DNA from: Citrobacter sp. JGM124
GTDB taxonomy: Bacteria; Pseudomonadota; Gammaproteobacteria; Enterobacterales; Enterobacteriaceae
Reading direction: 5' to 3'
DNA length: 64,000 bases
Assembly: GCF_018257795.1 (NCBI RefSeq)
Contig: NZ_JAERJD010000009.1
Coordinates: forward strand, 162,936-226,935
The translations under genes were made by a program, and so were the position numbers. This document shows, one piece after another, positions 39,207 through 49,900 of the stretch (position 1 is its first letter; each line of letters opens with the position of its first letter). A model generated the notes under the pieces. That model saw only the letters and a program-made list of their open reading frames with translations, did not search any database and was not told the DNA's origin.

Positions 39207-39782
39207 ATGAGTAACAAAGAACAGAAAATACCAGATGAGCAAGTTACAGGCGAAACGGTAAGAGAGCATCACGATGATATTGAAGCCGTGAGTGGTGTCA
39301 ATGCCGAGGAGCAACGCGACGATCAAATTGCCACTTTGCAAGCTCAGTTGGAGGAAGTTGAGCAGCGTGAGCGTGACAGTCTGCTGCGTACCAAAGCTGA
39401 AATGGAAAATCTGCGCCGTCGCACTGAATTAGATATTGAGAAAGCGCATAAATTTGCGCTTGATAAATTTGCTAACGAACTACTGCCGGTTCTTGACAGT
39501 CTGGATCGTGCCCTTGAGGTATCAGACAAGAACAATCCTGATATGGCACCGATGATTGAAGGTATTGAACTGACGCAAAAATCAATGATCGATGTCATGC
39601 GTAAATTTGGCGTCGAAGTGGTTGATAGCGTTAACGTGCCATTTAATCCTGATGTCCACCAGGCTATTGCTATGGTGGAGTCTGATGACGTCGCGTCTAA
39701 TCACGTACTGATGGTCATGCAAAAAGGATACACTCTGAACGGCCGTACACTACGTGCAGCAATGGTTTCCGTTGCGAAATAA
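39207..39782 (+). CDS. grpE: GrpE, nucleotide exchange factor for DnaK
   Basis: GrpE (191 residues) is a homodimer that releases ADP from DnaK. The long N-terminal coiled coil (about residues 40-90) is followed by the four-helix/beta-wing part with [27 protein letters not shown] and the C-terminal [22 protein letters not shown]. It has an upstream sigma-32 promoter, and a terminator shared with the convergent gene. Confidence 0.98.
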   Translation: MSNKEQKIPDEQVTGETVREHHDDIEAVSGVNAEEQRDDQIATLQAQLEEVEQRERDSLLRTKAEMENLRRRTELDIEKAHKFALDKFANELLPVLDSLDRALEVSDKNNPDMAPMIEGIELTQKSMIDVMRKFGVEVVDSVNVPFNPDVHQAIAMVESDDVASNHVLMVMQKGYTLNGRTLRAAMVSVAK

Positions 39783-39844
39783 AGTCTGATTTCAACAGCC
39801 GACACGATGATATTTTCAGTGTAAATCGGGTCGCGATTAGATAA

Positions 39845-39871
39845 AGCCAGCCTTAAGGCTGGCTTTTTTTT
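39845..39871 (+). terminator. Terminator after grpE
   Basis: AGCCAGCC and GGCTGGCT form an 8-bp GC-rich stem around TTAA, and eight T residues follow. It touches the 3' end of the convergent CNNM/CBS gene. Confidence 0.92.
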
Positions 39872-41159
39872 ACAAGGATTTGTTCAGTGAAGGCGCAGAT
39901 TTAGGCGGAGTGATACGCACTTGCTTAATCATATTGTCCTGAACGTCCAGAATTTCTATCTGATACTGGGAGAGTGTGACATGGGTGCCGGGCGAAGGGA
40001 TCTCCTCAATCACTTCCAGCAGCATACCGTTAACGGTACGAGCCTCATCTTCCGGTAGTGTCCAGTTAAAGGCTTTGTTGATTTCCCTGATACTGGCTGA
40101 ACCATCGACAATCACGGAGCCATCTTTCTGCGGGCTAACCTCTTCAGCAAGTGTTGGTGACATGGAGGTGGTGAAATCACCAACAATCTCTTCAAGAATA
40201 TCTTCTACTGTTACAAGGCCTTGAATATCACCATATTCATTGACCACAAGACCAACTTTCTTTTTGTTACGCTGAAATTTGATTAACTGCACACTCAGTG
40301 CTGTACCTTCCGGGATGAAATAGATTTCATCGGCGGCACGGAGCATTGTCTCTTTAGTAAACTCTTTTTTTTCTGCCATTAATCGCCATGCTTCCCGCAG
40401 GCGTAGCATGCCAATAGCATCGTCCAGCGAGTCACGATAAAGCACGATCCGGCCATGTGGAGAGTGAGTTAGCTGGCGAATCACGGATTTCCAGTCATCA
40501 TTGATATCAATTCCCACAATTTCATTACGGGGGGTCATTATGTCATCCACGCTGACTTTTTCCAGGTCCAGCACGGATAACAACATGTCTTGGTTGCGAC
40601 GTGATATTTGTGCCCGGGACTCATTTACCAGAGTCCGTAGTTCATCCTTACTCAGCGCGGTAGACATGGCATTACTAATTTCTATGCCAACCAGGCGCAT
40701 TAACAAACGGGTGATGGTATTTAATAACCAGACCAGCGGCATCATCAAAACCTGTAGCGGTTTTAATAACACACTAAAAGGATAAGCAATTTTTTCTGGA
40801 TAGAGGGCGGCGACAGTTTTCGGCAACACTTCGGCAAAAACTAAAATAACAAAGGTGAGTACACCAGTGGCAATAGCCACGCCCGCATTGCCATAAAGAC
40901 GCATACCCACAATCGTCGCCAGTGCAGAAGCCAGTATATTGACGAGGTTGTTACCTATCAGTACCAAACTTATCAGACGGTCTGGTTTTTTTAGCAAGCT
41001 CTCTACACGTTTTGCCGCCCGGTTTCCTTGCTTCGCTTTGTGGCGAAGGCGATAGCGATTGAGCGTCATCATCCCGGTTTCTGCGCCTGAGAAAAAGGCT
41101 GATACCAGTACCATGATGATAAGCGTAATGATCAAGGTGCTGGTTGATATGTGTTCCAA
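39870..41159 (-). CDS. yfjD: YfjD, HlyC/CorC family membrane protein (CNNM + CBS + CorC_HlyC)
   Basis: This 429-residue inner-membrane protein has an N-terminal CNNM/DUF21 transmembrane domain (about residues 1-190, with FFSGAETGMMTLNRYRLRHKAKQGN), a pair of CBS domains (about 205-340, including MTPRNEI, GLVVNEYGDIQGLVTVEDILEEIVGDF) and a C-terminal CorC_HlyC domain. The family is linked to magnesium and cobalt export. The N-terminus MEHISTSTLIITLII equals that of E. coli YfjD. The start codon is TTG at 41159, with AAGGA about ten bases before it. The 26-bp gap from ypjD suggests a common transcript. Confidence 0.92.
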   Translation of the reverse strand: MEHISTSTLIITLIIMVLVSAFFSGAETGMMTLNRYRLRHKAKQGNRAAKRVESLLKKPDRLISLVLIGNNLVNILASALATIVGMRLYGNAGVAIATGVLTFVILVFAEVLPKTVAALYPEKIAYPFSVLLKPLQVLMMPLVWLLNTITRLLMRLVGIEISNAMSTALSKDELRTLVNESRAQISRRNQDMLLSVLDLEKVSVDDIMTPRNEIVGIDINDDWKSVIRQLTHSPHGRIVLYRDSLDDAIGMLRLREAWRLMAEKKEFTKETMLRAADEIYFIPEGTALSVQLIKFQRNKKKVGLVVNEYGDIQGLVTVEDILEEIVGDFTTSMSPTLAEEVSPQKDGSVIVDGSASIREINKAFNWTLPEDEARTVNGMLLEVIEEIPSPGTHVTLSQYQIEILDVQDNMIKQVRITPPKSAPSLNKSL

Positions 41160-41185
41160 AGCAAGATCCTTTCAAGAATAGCCGG

Positions 41186-41974
41186 TTAATGAATCAACTG
41201 TTGTAGTATACGACTGCCAAAATAGGCCAGCGTCAGAATAATAGCACCTGTAACGTTAAACCATACGACGCGTCGGCCACGCCATCCTTCATGGTAGTGT
41301 CCCCACAGTAAGATAATGTAGACAAACCAGGCGATAATAGATAATACGGCTTTATCTACGTTCTCTATACTGAACAAATTGTTCATATAAAACAGACCAG
41401 TACAGAGTGTCAGTGTGAGCAGTACTACACCAATCTGAGTGATGTGAAACATCTTACGTTCAATGACCATCAAGGGTGGCATTTCGCCACTAAACACCAG
41501 ACGTTTATTTTTTAACTGGTAGTCAATCCAGGCGAGCTGTGAGGCATAAAGCGCTGCAATAATTAGCGTCGCATAGGCGAATAATGACAGGCCTATATGC
41601 ACCATGACCCCTGGGGTTGCCTCAAGGTGAGTGATAAACTCGTTGGGCATAAATGTGGCGAGCGCAAGGTTAATTAATGCGAAGGCATAAACAATTGGCA
41701 ACAATAACCAGCCGCGATTACGGGAAGCGACAATGGTCATTACAGTACAAATCATTAAACTGACCAGTGAGCCAATATTCAGCAAGCTCAGATTTTGCCC
41801 TCCACCAGGGGTAAAAATATGTGCTTCCAGAGCAAGTCCATGGCTTATCAAGGCAATAACAGCGGACAAAATGGCAAAACGACGCCATGCGCTGTTCTTC
41901 CGGAGTTGACCGGGGATGATCAGTGCAAGACTGAAAGAGTAAGCAACAAGAGCAAGGATAGCGAAAACAGGCAT
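41186..41974 (-). CDS. ypjD: YpjD, CcsA-like inner membrane protein
   Basis: The 262-residue polytopic protein has about eight membrane helices and belongs to the cytochrome c assembly (CcsA/CcmC) superfamily. Family features include the HIGLSLFAYATLIIAALYASQLAWIDYQLK block and the LLWGHYHEGWRGRR loop near the end. In E. coli ypjD neighbours yfjD and ffh exactly as here, and its exact role is unclear (a link to metal homeostasis has been suggested). It is divergent from ffh. Confidence 0.92.
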   Translation of the reverse strand: MPVFAILALVAYSFSLALIIPGQLRKNSAWRRFAILSAVIALISHGLALEAHIFTPGGGQNLSLLNIGSLVSLMICTVMTIVASRNRGWLLLPIVYAFALINLALATFMPNEFITHLEATPGVMVHIGLSLFAYATLIIAALYASQLAWIDYQLKNKRLVFSGEMPPLMVIERKMFHITQIGVVLLTLTLCTGLFYMNNLFSIENVDKAVLSIIAWFVYIILLWGHYHEGWRGRRVVWFNVTGAIILTLAYFGSRILQQLIH

Positions 41975-42138
41975 AGGATGTTGTTCATATTAGCCAGATA
42001 AGAAAAAAATCAGTATAACGTTACCCGTCGTCCGCTCCAACCGTTGGATAGCACATAGGGCGCTTCATGTTATAATCCGCTAAAATTCCGGTTAGTGTCG
42101 TGAGATACGGCCTTAGTGATTACTTTAGGCAAAATACA

Positions 42139-43500
42139 ATGTTTGATAATTTAACAGACCGTCTGTCGCGCACTCTACGCAATATAAGCGGCCGTGGGCG
42201 ACTGACCGAAGAAAACGTTAAAGAGACCCTGCGTGAAGTACGTATGGCGCTGCTAGAAGCCGATGTGGCTTTACCTGTGGTCCGTGACTTCATCAACCGC
42301 GTGAAAGAAAAAGCGGTAGGGCACGAAGTTAATAAAAGTCTGACGCCGGGGCAAGAGTTCGTCAAAATTGTTCGTGCTGAACTGGTATCGGCGATGGGGG
42401 AAGAGAACACAGGCCTGAATCTGGCTGCTCAACCACCTGCTGTGGTGCTCATGGCTGGCTTACAAGGGGCGGGTAAAACAACCAGTGTGGCTAAACTGGG
42501 TAAGTTGCTGCGAGAAAAGCAGAAGAAAAAAGTGCTGGTCGTCTCTGCTGACGTCTATCGTCCGGCTGCGATTAAACAGCTAGAAACGCTAGCCCAACAA
42601 GTGGAAATTGATTTTTTCCCGTCTGACGCACAACAGAAACCTGTCGATATTGTTAATGCCGCTCTGAAAGAAGCCAAACTCAAGTTTTATGATGTGCTGT
42701 TGGTGGATACTGCGGGACGCTTGCACGTAGATGAAGCGATGATGGAAGAAATCAAACAGGTTCATGCCGCGATTAATCCGGTCGAAACGCTGTTTGTTGT
42801 TGACGCCATGACTGGTCAGGATGCGGCAAATACGGCGAAAGCCTTCAACGAGGCCCTGCCGTTAACCGGTGTAGTACTGACTAAAGTTGATGGTGATGCT
42901 CGCGGTGGTGCGGCACTTTCTATTCGTCATATTACGGGTAAACCCGTCAAGTTTCTGGGGGTCGGTGAGAAAACGGATGCACTGGAACCTTTCCATCCGG
43001 ACCGTATTGCGTCTCGTATCCTGGGAATGGGTGATGTTCTGTCACTTATTGAGGATATCGAAAGCAAAGTTGACCGTGCACAGGCGGAAAAACTTGCCAG
43101 CAAGATGAAGAAAGGTGACGGCTTCGACCTTAACGACTTCCTTGATCAGCTAAAACAAATGAAGAATATGGGTGGCATGGCCAGCATGATGAGTAAGCTG
43201 CCAGGCATGGGGCAGTTGCCTGATAACGTCAAGTCTCAGATGGATGATAAAGTTTTGGTTCGTATGGAAGCGATTATCAATTCGATGACGCTAAAAGAGC
43301 GAGCCCAGCCAGATATGATTAAAGGGTCTCGTAAACGCCGCATAGCGCTGGGTTCTGGCATGCAGGTGCAGGATGTTAATCGCCTTCTGAAGCAGTTTGA
43401 CGATATGCAACGCATGATGAAAAAAATGAAAAAAGGCGGCATGGCGAAAATGATGCGAAGCATGAAAGGTATGATGCCTCCTGGTTTTCCAGGCCGCTAG
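42139..43500 (+). CDS. ffh: Signal recognition particle protein Ffh
   Basis: Ffh binds 4.5S RNA and signal sequences and delivers ribosomes to FtsY. It has an N domain, a GTPase G domain (GLQGAGKTTSVAKLG, LLVDTAGRLHVDEAMM, LTKVDGDARGG) and a methionine-rich M domain at the C-terminus (GGMASMMSKLPGMGQLP, QRMMKKMKKGGMAKMMRSMKGMMPPG). The ATG at 42139 gives 453 residues, as in E. coli. A terminator-like hairpin separates it from rpsP. Confidence 0.98.
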   Translation: MFDNLTDRLSRTLRNISGRGRLTEENVKETLREVRMALLEADVALPVVRDFINRVKEKAVGHEVNKSLTPGQEFVKIVRAELVSAMGEENTGLNLAAQPPAVVLMAGLQGAGKTTSVAKLGKLLREKQKKKVLVVSADVYRPAAIKQLETLAQQVEIDFFPSDAQQKPVDIVNAALKEAKLKFYDVLLVDTAGRLHVDEAMMEEIKQVHAAINPVETLFVVDAMTGQDAANTAKAFNEALPLTGVVLTKVDGDARGGAALSIRHITGKPVKFLGVGEKTDALEPFHPDRIASRILGMGDVLSLIEDIESKVDRAQAEKLASKMKKGDGFDLNDFLDQLKQMKNMGGMASMMSKLPGMGQLPDNVKSQMDDKVLVRMEAIINSMTLKERAQPDMIKGSRKRRIALGSGMQVQDVNRLLKQFDDMQRMMKKMKKGGMAKMMRSMKGMMPPGFPGR

Positions 43501-43536
43501 TCTGTTTTAGATTGCTTTTTGCGCCGAAATGAGTAA

Positions 43537-43860
<324 letters not shown>

Positions 43861-43878
43861 TCTGTCACGGTGGTCATG

Positions 43879-44427
43879 ATGAGCAAACAACTCGCCCCAA
43901 AGGTTCCTGTTAACCCCATCGTATTGGGTAAAATGGGCTCCTCTTATGGTATCCGTGGTTGGCTCAGAGTGTTTTCCTCCACCGAAGACGCTGAAAGCAT
44001 TTTTGACTACCAACCTTGGTTTATCCAGCGTGGCGGTCAGTGGCAGTCTGTTCAGCTGGAAAGCTGGAAGACCCATAATCAGGATCTGATCATCAAGCTA
44101 CAAGGTGTAGATGACAGAGATGCGGCGAATCTTCTGACCAATTGTGAAATTGTCGTCGATTCTGCGCAATTGCCCAGTCTTGAAGAAGGCGACTATTACT
44201 GGAAAGACCTTATGGGTTGCCAGGTTGTCACCACTGAAGGATATCAGCTCGGTAAAGTCATCGATATGATGGAAACCGGCTCCAATGACGTCATGGTCAT
44301 TAAGGCAAACCTGAAAGATGCTTTTGGTATCAAGGAGCGGTTGGTTCCGTTCCTCGATGGGCAGGTTATCAAGAAAGTCGATCTCGCTACTCAGACCATT
44401 GAAGTAGATTGGGATCCTGGTTTTTAA
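43879..44427 (+). CDS. rimM: Ribosome maturation factor RimM
   Basis: RimM assists maturation of the 30S head and binds S19. The N-terminal RimM domain shows [25 protein letters not shown]-barrel-like C-terminal domain follows ([40 protein letters not shown]). Three possible start codons lie within 9 bases (GTG 43870, ATG 43876, ATG 43879). I use 43879 (MSKQLAPK), which gives the 182 residues of E. coli. Confidence 0.97.
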   Translation: MSKQLAPKVPVNPIVLGKMGSSYGIRGWLRVFSSTEDAESIFDYQPWFIQRGGQWQSVQLESWKTHNQDLIIKLQGVDDRDAANLLTNCEIVVDSAQLPSLEEGDYYWKDLMGCQVVTTEGYQLGKVIDMMETGSNDVMVIKANLKDAFGIKERLVPFLDGQVIKKVDLATQTIEVDWDPGF

Positions 44428-44473
44428 ACCTCCGAAATATAACGGTAATCGTTCGCATGATGGGGATTGGCTT

Positions 44474-45220
44474 GTGTTTATTGGTGTAGTTAGCCTGTTT
44501 CCTGAGATGTTTAGTGCAATTACTGATTACGGGGTAACTGGCCGGGCAGTAAAAAATGGCCTGCTCAACATTCAGTTCTGGAGTCCTCGTGACTTTACAT
44601 ACGACCGGCATCACACCGTGGACGACCGTCCATATGGTGGTGGCCCGGGAATGTTGATGATGGTGAACCCGTTGCGGGAAGCTATCCATGCAGCCAGATC
44701 TGTGGCAGGGGAAGGGGCTAAGGTTATCTACCTCTCACCTCAGGGGCGCAAGCTTGATCAAGCCGGCGTCAGTGAACTGGCAACGAATGAGAAGTTAATT
44801 CTGGTTTGTGGCCGTTACGAAGGGATTGATGAGCGCGTAATTCAGTCTGAAATTGATGAAGAATGGTCAATTGGTGATTACGTTCTTAGTGGTGGAGAGT
44901 TACCAGCAATGACGCTGATTGACTCAGTTTCCCGGTTTATACCCGGAGTTCTGGGGCATGCAGCATCAGCCAGCGAAGATTCGTTTGCTGACGGGTTGCT
45001 GGATTGTCCACACTACACCCGCCCTGAAGTGTTAGATGGCATGGAAGTACCGGCAGTATTGTTGTCAGGAAATCATGCAGAGATTCGCCGTTGGCGTCTG
45101 AAACAGTCACTGGGTCGCACCTGGCTTAGAAGACCTGAACTTCTGGAAAACCTGGCTCTGACTGAAGAGCAAGTAAGGTTGCTGGCAGAGTTCCAGCAGG
45201 AACATGTTAAAGCAACATAA
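44474..45220 (+). CDS. trmD: tRNA (guanine-N1)-methyltransferase TrmD
   Basis: TrmD (248 residues) makes m1G37 in tRNAs. The deep trefoil knot of the SPOUT fold is marked by [29 protein letters not shown] and [28 protein letters not shown] is a substrate-binding loop. The start codon is GTG, a probable means of keeping TrmD low relative to the ribosomal proteins in the operon. Confidence 0.98.
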   Translation: MFIGVVSLFPEMFSAITDYGVTGRAVKNGLLNIQFWSPRDFTYDRHHTVDDRPYGGGPGMLMMVNPLREAIHAARSVAGEGAKVIYLSPQGRKLDQAGVSELATNEKLILVCGRYEGIDERVIQSEIDEEWSIGDYVLSGGELPAMTLIDSVSRFIPGVLGHAASASEDSFADGLLDCPHYTRPEVLDGMEVPAVLLSGNHAEIRRWRLKQSLGRTWLRRPELLENLALTEEQVRLLAEFQQEHVKAT

Positions 45221-45279
45221 ACATGATGGGTATGGCTAAGGCCACCCAATACATCAGTTTACCCAGGATAAGAGATTAA

Positions 45280-45633
<354 letters not shown>

Positions 45634-46409
45634 GACCAGCCTCACGCTGCATCCAAAGCGTGAAATAAAACAAAGGGTTAGCCAATGGCTAGCCCTTCTT
45701 TTATTTTTAATCGGAAATAGTTTCCTATAAACGTGATTTTCATTTTTGGGGTCTGTCTGTAATATATTTACAGAAAATACAAATCCTTATTTCCATTACT
45801 GGCAGTCAGTACATTGGTTTGTACTGCCCGGACGCCTGAATATCGAGCCAGACTCTGATTAGTATCGTGGATAATGCAGTTTACTGATCCGCTGACACTG
45901 CACACTATGAGCGATTGCCCACTCCCCGTTATTGTTGTTTGCCAGTCTATTTTGCTGAAAAAAAGGCGCTGGCATGAAGTACGACTGAAGCTGGAAAGAA
46001 ATTTATTCATAATGGACTATATCCTAAACATTGGAGATCAAGCTTGTACGCTATCCAACTTTTAGGATACGCTCATTAATATGCGGATTTTTATTGTACA
46101 GTTGAGTTCGATCAATTTTCTTAATTCGGTACATCATGTATACTTGTCCTAAAGTGGGGTAAGAGTCTGCACGCCACACCCCTTTATGGATCTGAAAGGT
46201 ATTAGATAGAAATATCAAGGAATATATGCCTCATTTAAATGATAAGTCATATAACGGCCTATTAAATCTTATGTAGTCATACACATACGTGAATGACATG
46301 CTGAATCTATAAGTTATTAATTGACAATGTGTGGGTTTGATGGAAATAAAAAACCATCTATCTCGCTTATGACATTTCCCCATTTTTTATATCTATACAT
46401 GGAGTTGAT
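45634..46409. other. Non-coding region at the left edge of the adhesin island
   Basis: This region of 776 bp holds the rplS terminator and then AT-rich DNA with no recognisable gene. Two short opposing frames (45768-46010 and 45874-46065) overlap each other and look spurious. A perfect small palindrome, CTGTAA facing TTACAG with a five-base centre, lies at 45757-45773. It fits neither the LexA nor the TyrR consensus spacing. A ribosome binding site (TGGAG, 46400-46404) precedes the lipoprotein gene. Confidence 0.45.
45673..45701 (+). terminator. Terminator of the rpsP-rimM-trmD-rplS operon
   Basis: AAGGGTTAGCC and GGCTAGCCCTT form an 11-bp stem (one G-T pair) around AAT, followed by a T-rich tail. 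The position 40 bp after the rplS stop fits the operon end. Confidence 0.85.
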
Positions 46410-46823
46410 ATGATATTTCGTTCAGTTGCTATTTTATCTGTGGTTTTTTTAGCAGGGTGTTCGTCCAGTGCGATTAAAGGTCCTGCAACCAAATCCAGCC
46501 CGGCTCCTGCCATCAGTTATGCTCAAAATAATAGCCGTATTGTACCCGTCAATTCGGTGGTATCGAGCAATAACCCCTGTGTCGACCATTTCAATTTCCT
46601 GCGTCAGGCAGGTGACAGTAAATATCAGAAGTATTCCCGTGACTATATCCAGATCGGTGATGGTTATAACTTCCTGAATACCAATAAAAACATCATGAAT
46701 GGTGATGCCAAGCGTGTTTATACCAATACGCTGGATATGAAGCTGAATACGCTGTGTTCAGAAGTTAACTACGCCGGATTCCAGGTTATTCAGCAAAAAA
46801 TTAATGACCTAAGCAAAATCTAG
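46410..46823 (+). CDS. Small lipoprotein of unknown function, adjacent to inverse autotransporter
   Basis: This 137-residue product has a lipoprotein signal (MIFRSVAILSVVFLAGC) with lipobox LAGC and Ser at +2, which favours the outer membrane. The mature part has a Ser/Ala/Pro-rich linker and then a compact region with two cysteines (CVDHFNFLRQ and NTLCSEVN) that could form a disulfide. I do not recognise a family. It is followed 96 bp later by the inverse autotransporter gene. It could assist export or surface display of that protein, but this is only a positional inference. Confidence 0.75.
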   Translation: MIFRSVAILSVVFLAGCSSSAIKGPATKSSPAPAISYAQNNSRIVPVNSVVSSNNPCVDHFNFLRQAGDSKYQKYSRDYIQIGDGYNFLNTNKNIMNGDAKRVYTNTLDMKLNTLCSEVNYAGFQVIQQKINDLSKI

Positions 46824-46919
46824 AAATTCAAGCTTTAAAACTTAGACTGGGATGAAGAGAGATGATGTAGCCATTGTCTCTTGCTAAGTATTTTTATTTC
46901 AATGGAATGAGTGACTGTT

Positions 46920-49900
46920 ATGTTCTCTAAATTGCGCTTGCGTAAGAGTATTGCCTACCTGCTTATCTGGCTACAATTGTTGACGCCGGGGTTATCATTG
47001 CTTCCTGTGATAGCCCGCGCCAGCGAACCTGCTGATATGCAAAGTACGATTCAGGGACTTAACGCACTCATTCTGAATGACGCGACACCGGCACAGACCT
47101 CACCTCAACCCAACGTGCCTAGTGTGTCCCCCAGTATTCAGTCAGATGCCACTGTACCCACGCGGGATTTTAGCGATTACTTTCATGTGCAAGCACCTGA
47201 CCCGGTGTCCTCCCCTGCTGTCACCGGGCTGCCATCGCTTTCCTCGCCACAAGCATCATCTGCTGAGACTACGTCAGCCTTGCCACAAGGGGCTGGCAAC
47301 GATGCTCAGGAACATAGACTTGCCTCAGGGGCCTCACAAATGGGCTCACTGTTATCCCAGGATAACACCACCGATGCCACAATTAATTATGCACGGAGCA
47401 TCGGGGAAGGCCTGATTAATCAACAGGTTAATGAGTGGCTTAACCAGTACGGGAACGCCAAGGTATCACTGGGGAACCATAAAAACTTATCCGGTGACCT
47501 GCTGCTTCCCCTGGCTGAAACAGACCAGAGCCTGGTGTTCTCTCAGTTGGGGATGCGTACCAATCAAGACCGCAATACCGTTAACCTGGGGGTTGGCTAC
47601 CGCCAGTATATTAATGACTGGATGCTGGGTATCAACGGTTTCTATGACTATGATTATACCGGGGAAAACAAACGTATCGGTGTCGGCACCGAGGCCTGGA
47701 CGGACTATTTAAAACTGGCGGCCAACGGTTATCTCCGCCAGACCAACTGGCATCAGTCCAAACTTGGCAGCATGGAAGATTACGATGAGCGCCCTGCCAA
47801 CGGCTTTGATTTGCGGGCGAATGCCTACCTGCCGTCCTGGCCAAATCTCGGCGGCAGTCTCAAGTATGAGCAGTATTTTGGCAAAGGCGTGTCGATGGCT
47901 GAAAGCGCCAGTCCGGACTCGCTCAAGGACAGCCCGGTGGTGGTCACCGCCGGGATTGATTATACACCGTTCCCGCTGATGACGCTCTCAGCCAAGCGTT
48001 CTGTTGGAGACTCCAACGCCACCAATGTCGGCGTGGATTTCACCTATCGCTTTGGCGTGCCCTGGTTGCGACAAATCGATCCCGATGCAGTTGGTCTGAT
48101 GCGCAGCCTGGTGGGCAGCAAGTATGACTTTGTTGATCGTAACTACAACATCGTGATGCAGTACCGTAAACAGGAATTGATAACCATTTCGTTGCCTGCG
48201 ACAACAACCGCCCAGGCAGCAGAGACCGTGCCGGTTACCCTGACGGTATCAAAAGCTAAATATGGGCTGAAAAGTGTCAGTTGGGACGTTGACCCGTTGC
48301 TGACCGCACGCGGCGGCCGTTATCAGCAGGTATCGCCCACTGAGCTGCGGGTGACACTGCCGGCCTATGTGTTTGGCCAGCGCGCCAGTGCAGCACAGAA
48401 TTACACCATCAGCGCCATTGCCACCGATAATCACGGCAATCAGTCGAACACGGCAGAGACCGTCATCGGCGTGATTCCTTCTGAAAATACCGTCAGCAGC
48501 CTCACCATTTCTCCGGATGGCAGGGTCTTAACCGTCAACGCGAGCAGGGGATACACCATCACGGCACTTGTGACGGACGGCAAGGGGGCCCCGCTGGCCA
48601 GTCAGTCACTGACCTTCAGTGTGACCGGGCTGGTTGATGCCGCCGGGCGTCCGGGGACAACCCTCAGCCAGCCTGACGGCAGTCTGACCGACAGCCGTCA
48701 GATAACCCTCACCACTGGCGCTGACGGCAAAGCCTCGGCACTGTTGTTCAGCACGGTGGCCGGGCAGGGTACGGTGACGGCCACGATGGACAACGGTAAC
48801 TCAAACTCGGGACGGGTCTCTTTCACTGCCGATGTTGCGACAGCGGAAGTGGCCACCCTGGTGGTGGTGGATGACAATGCGACAGCCGACGGGGAGGCCA
48901 CGAACAGCGTCCTGATGACGGTTGAGGATAAATTCGGCAACCCGATTAGCGGGGCTGATGTGTATTTAACCGCCAGTAACGGGGCCCGGATAGCCTCCGT
49001 GGTCACCACGGATGAGCAGGGCCGTGCAACCGCGGGGCTGACGAATACGAAATCCGGCACGTCAACCGTCACGGCCTCGCTGAACGGCAGCCAGAAAGAG
49101 GCCTCCGTGACCTTCGGTGTAGGCCGGCCGGCACAGGACACGTCCAGTATCAGGACCGACAGGAGTGACTATACTGCGGGGGATGATATGACGGTGAGCG
49201 TGGTGCTGAGTGATGCACAGAATAACGCCATCACCGGACAGGCCGGGATGCTCACCAGTGGCGCGGTCACGGTCCCCCATGCCTCGGTCAAAGCGACGGG
49301 CGGCTGGACGGAGGATACACGATCCCCGGGGACTTACACCCGGCTGTATGTGGCAAACACCATGAGTGAAAACCAGACGGCGACGCTCAGTCTGACGGGC
49401 TGGAGCACGTCATCGAATCCATACAACATTATCGCCAATATCCGTCAGGCGGTAGTGGACAGCATCGAGGTGGTTGATAACAATGCCGAGGCCGATGGCA
49501 CGGCCATGAACAGTGTCCGGGTGACGGTGAGGGATGACTACAACAACTTGGTGAACGGGGCGGTTGTATCGCTGTCAGCCGGCAATGGTGCACTGATTGC
49601 CGCCAGTGGGACAACCGGTCAGGAAGGAACGATCCTGGCCACCCTGACCAGTGACCGGGCGGGCATGTCAGAAGTGACCGCCTCCCTCAACGGCAGCAGC
49701 CAGAGTACCCGGGTAAGTTTTGGTGTAGGGCAGCCTGTCAGGGCCAGCTCAACAATTGCGACGGACAAGACGACCTATACCTCAGGCGGGGAAATACGGG
49801 TCACGGTGGTACTGAAAGATCAGAAACAGAATGCGGTAACCGGGCTGGACAGTGCCCGGCTGAATGGCATGGTCACCGTGCCCAATGCCGATGCAGGCAC

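Noticed and set aside
45757..45773. Palindrome CTGTAA-N5-TTACAG after rplS, considered as a LexA or TyrR site
   Set aside because: The spacing is one base too long for the LexA CTG-N10-CAG consensus and three short for the TyrR box. No target gene starts nearby.
46911..46919. GTG start for the inverse autotransporter three codons upstream of the ATG
   Set aside because: Both are possible. The ATG at 46920 leaves a more usual spacing to the purine-rich GGAATGAG, and the difference does not affect the signal peptide.
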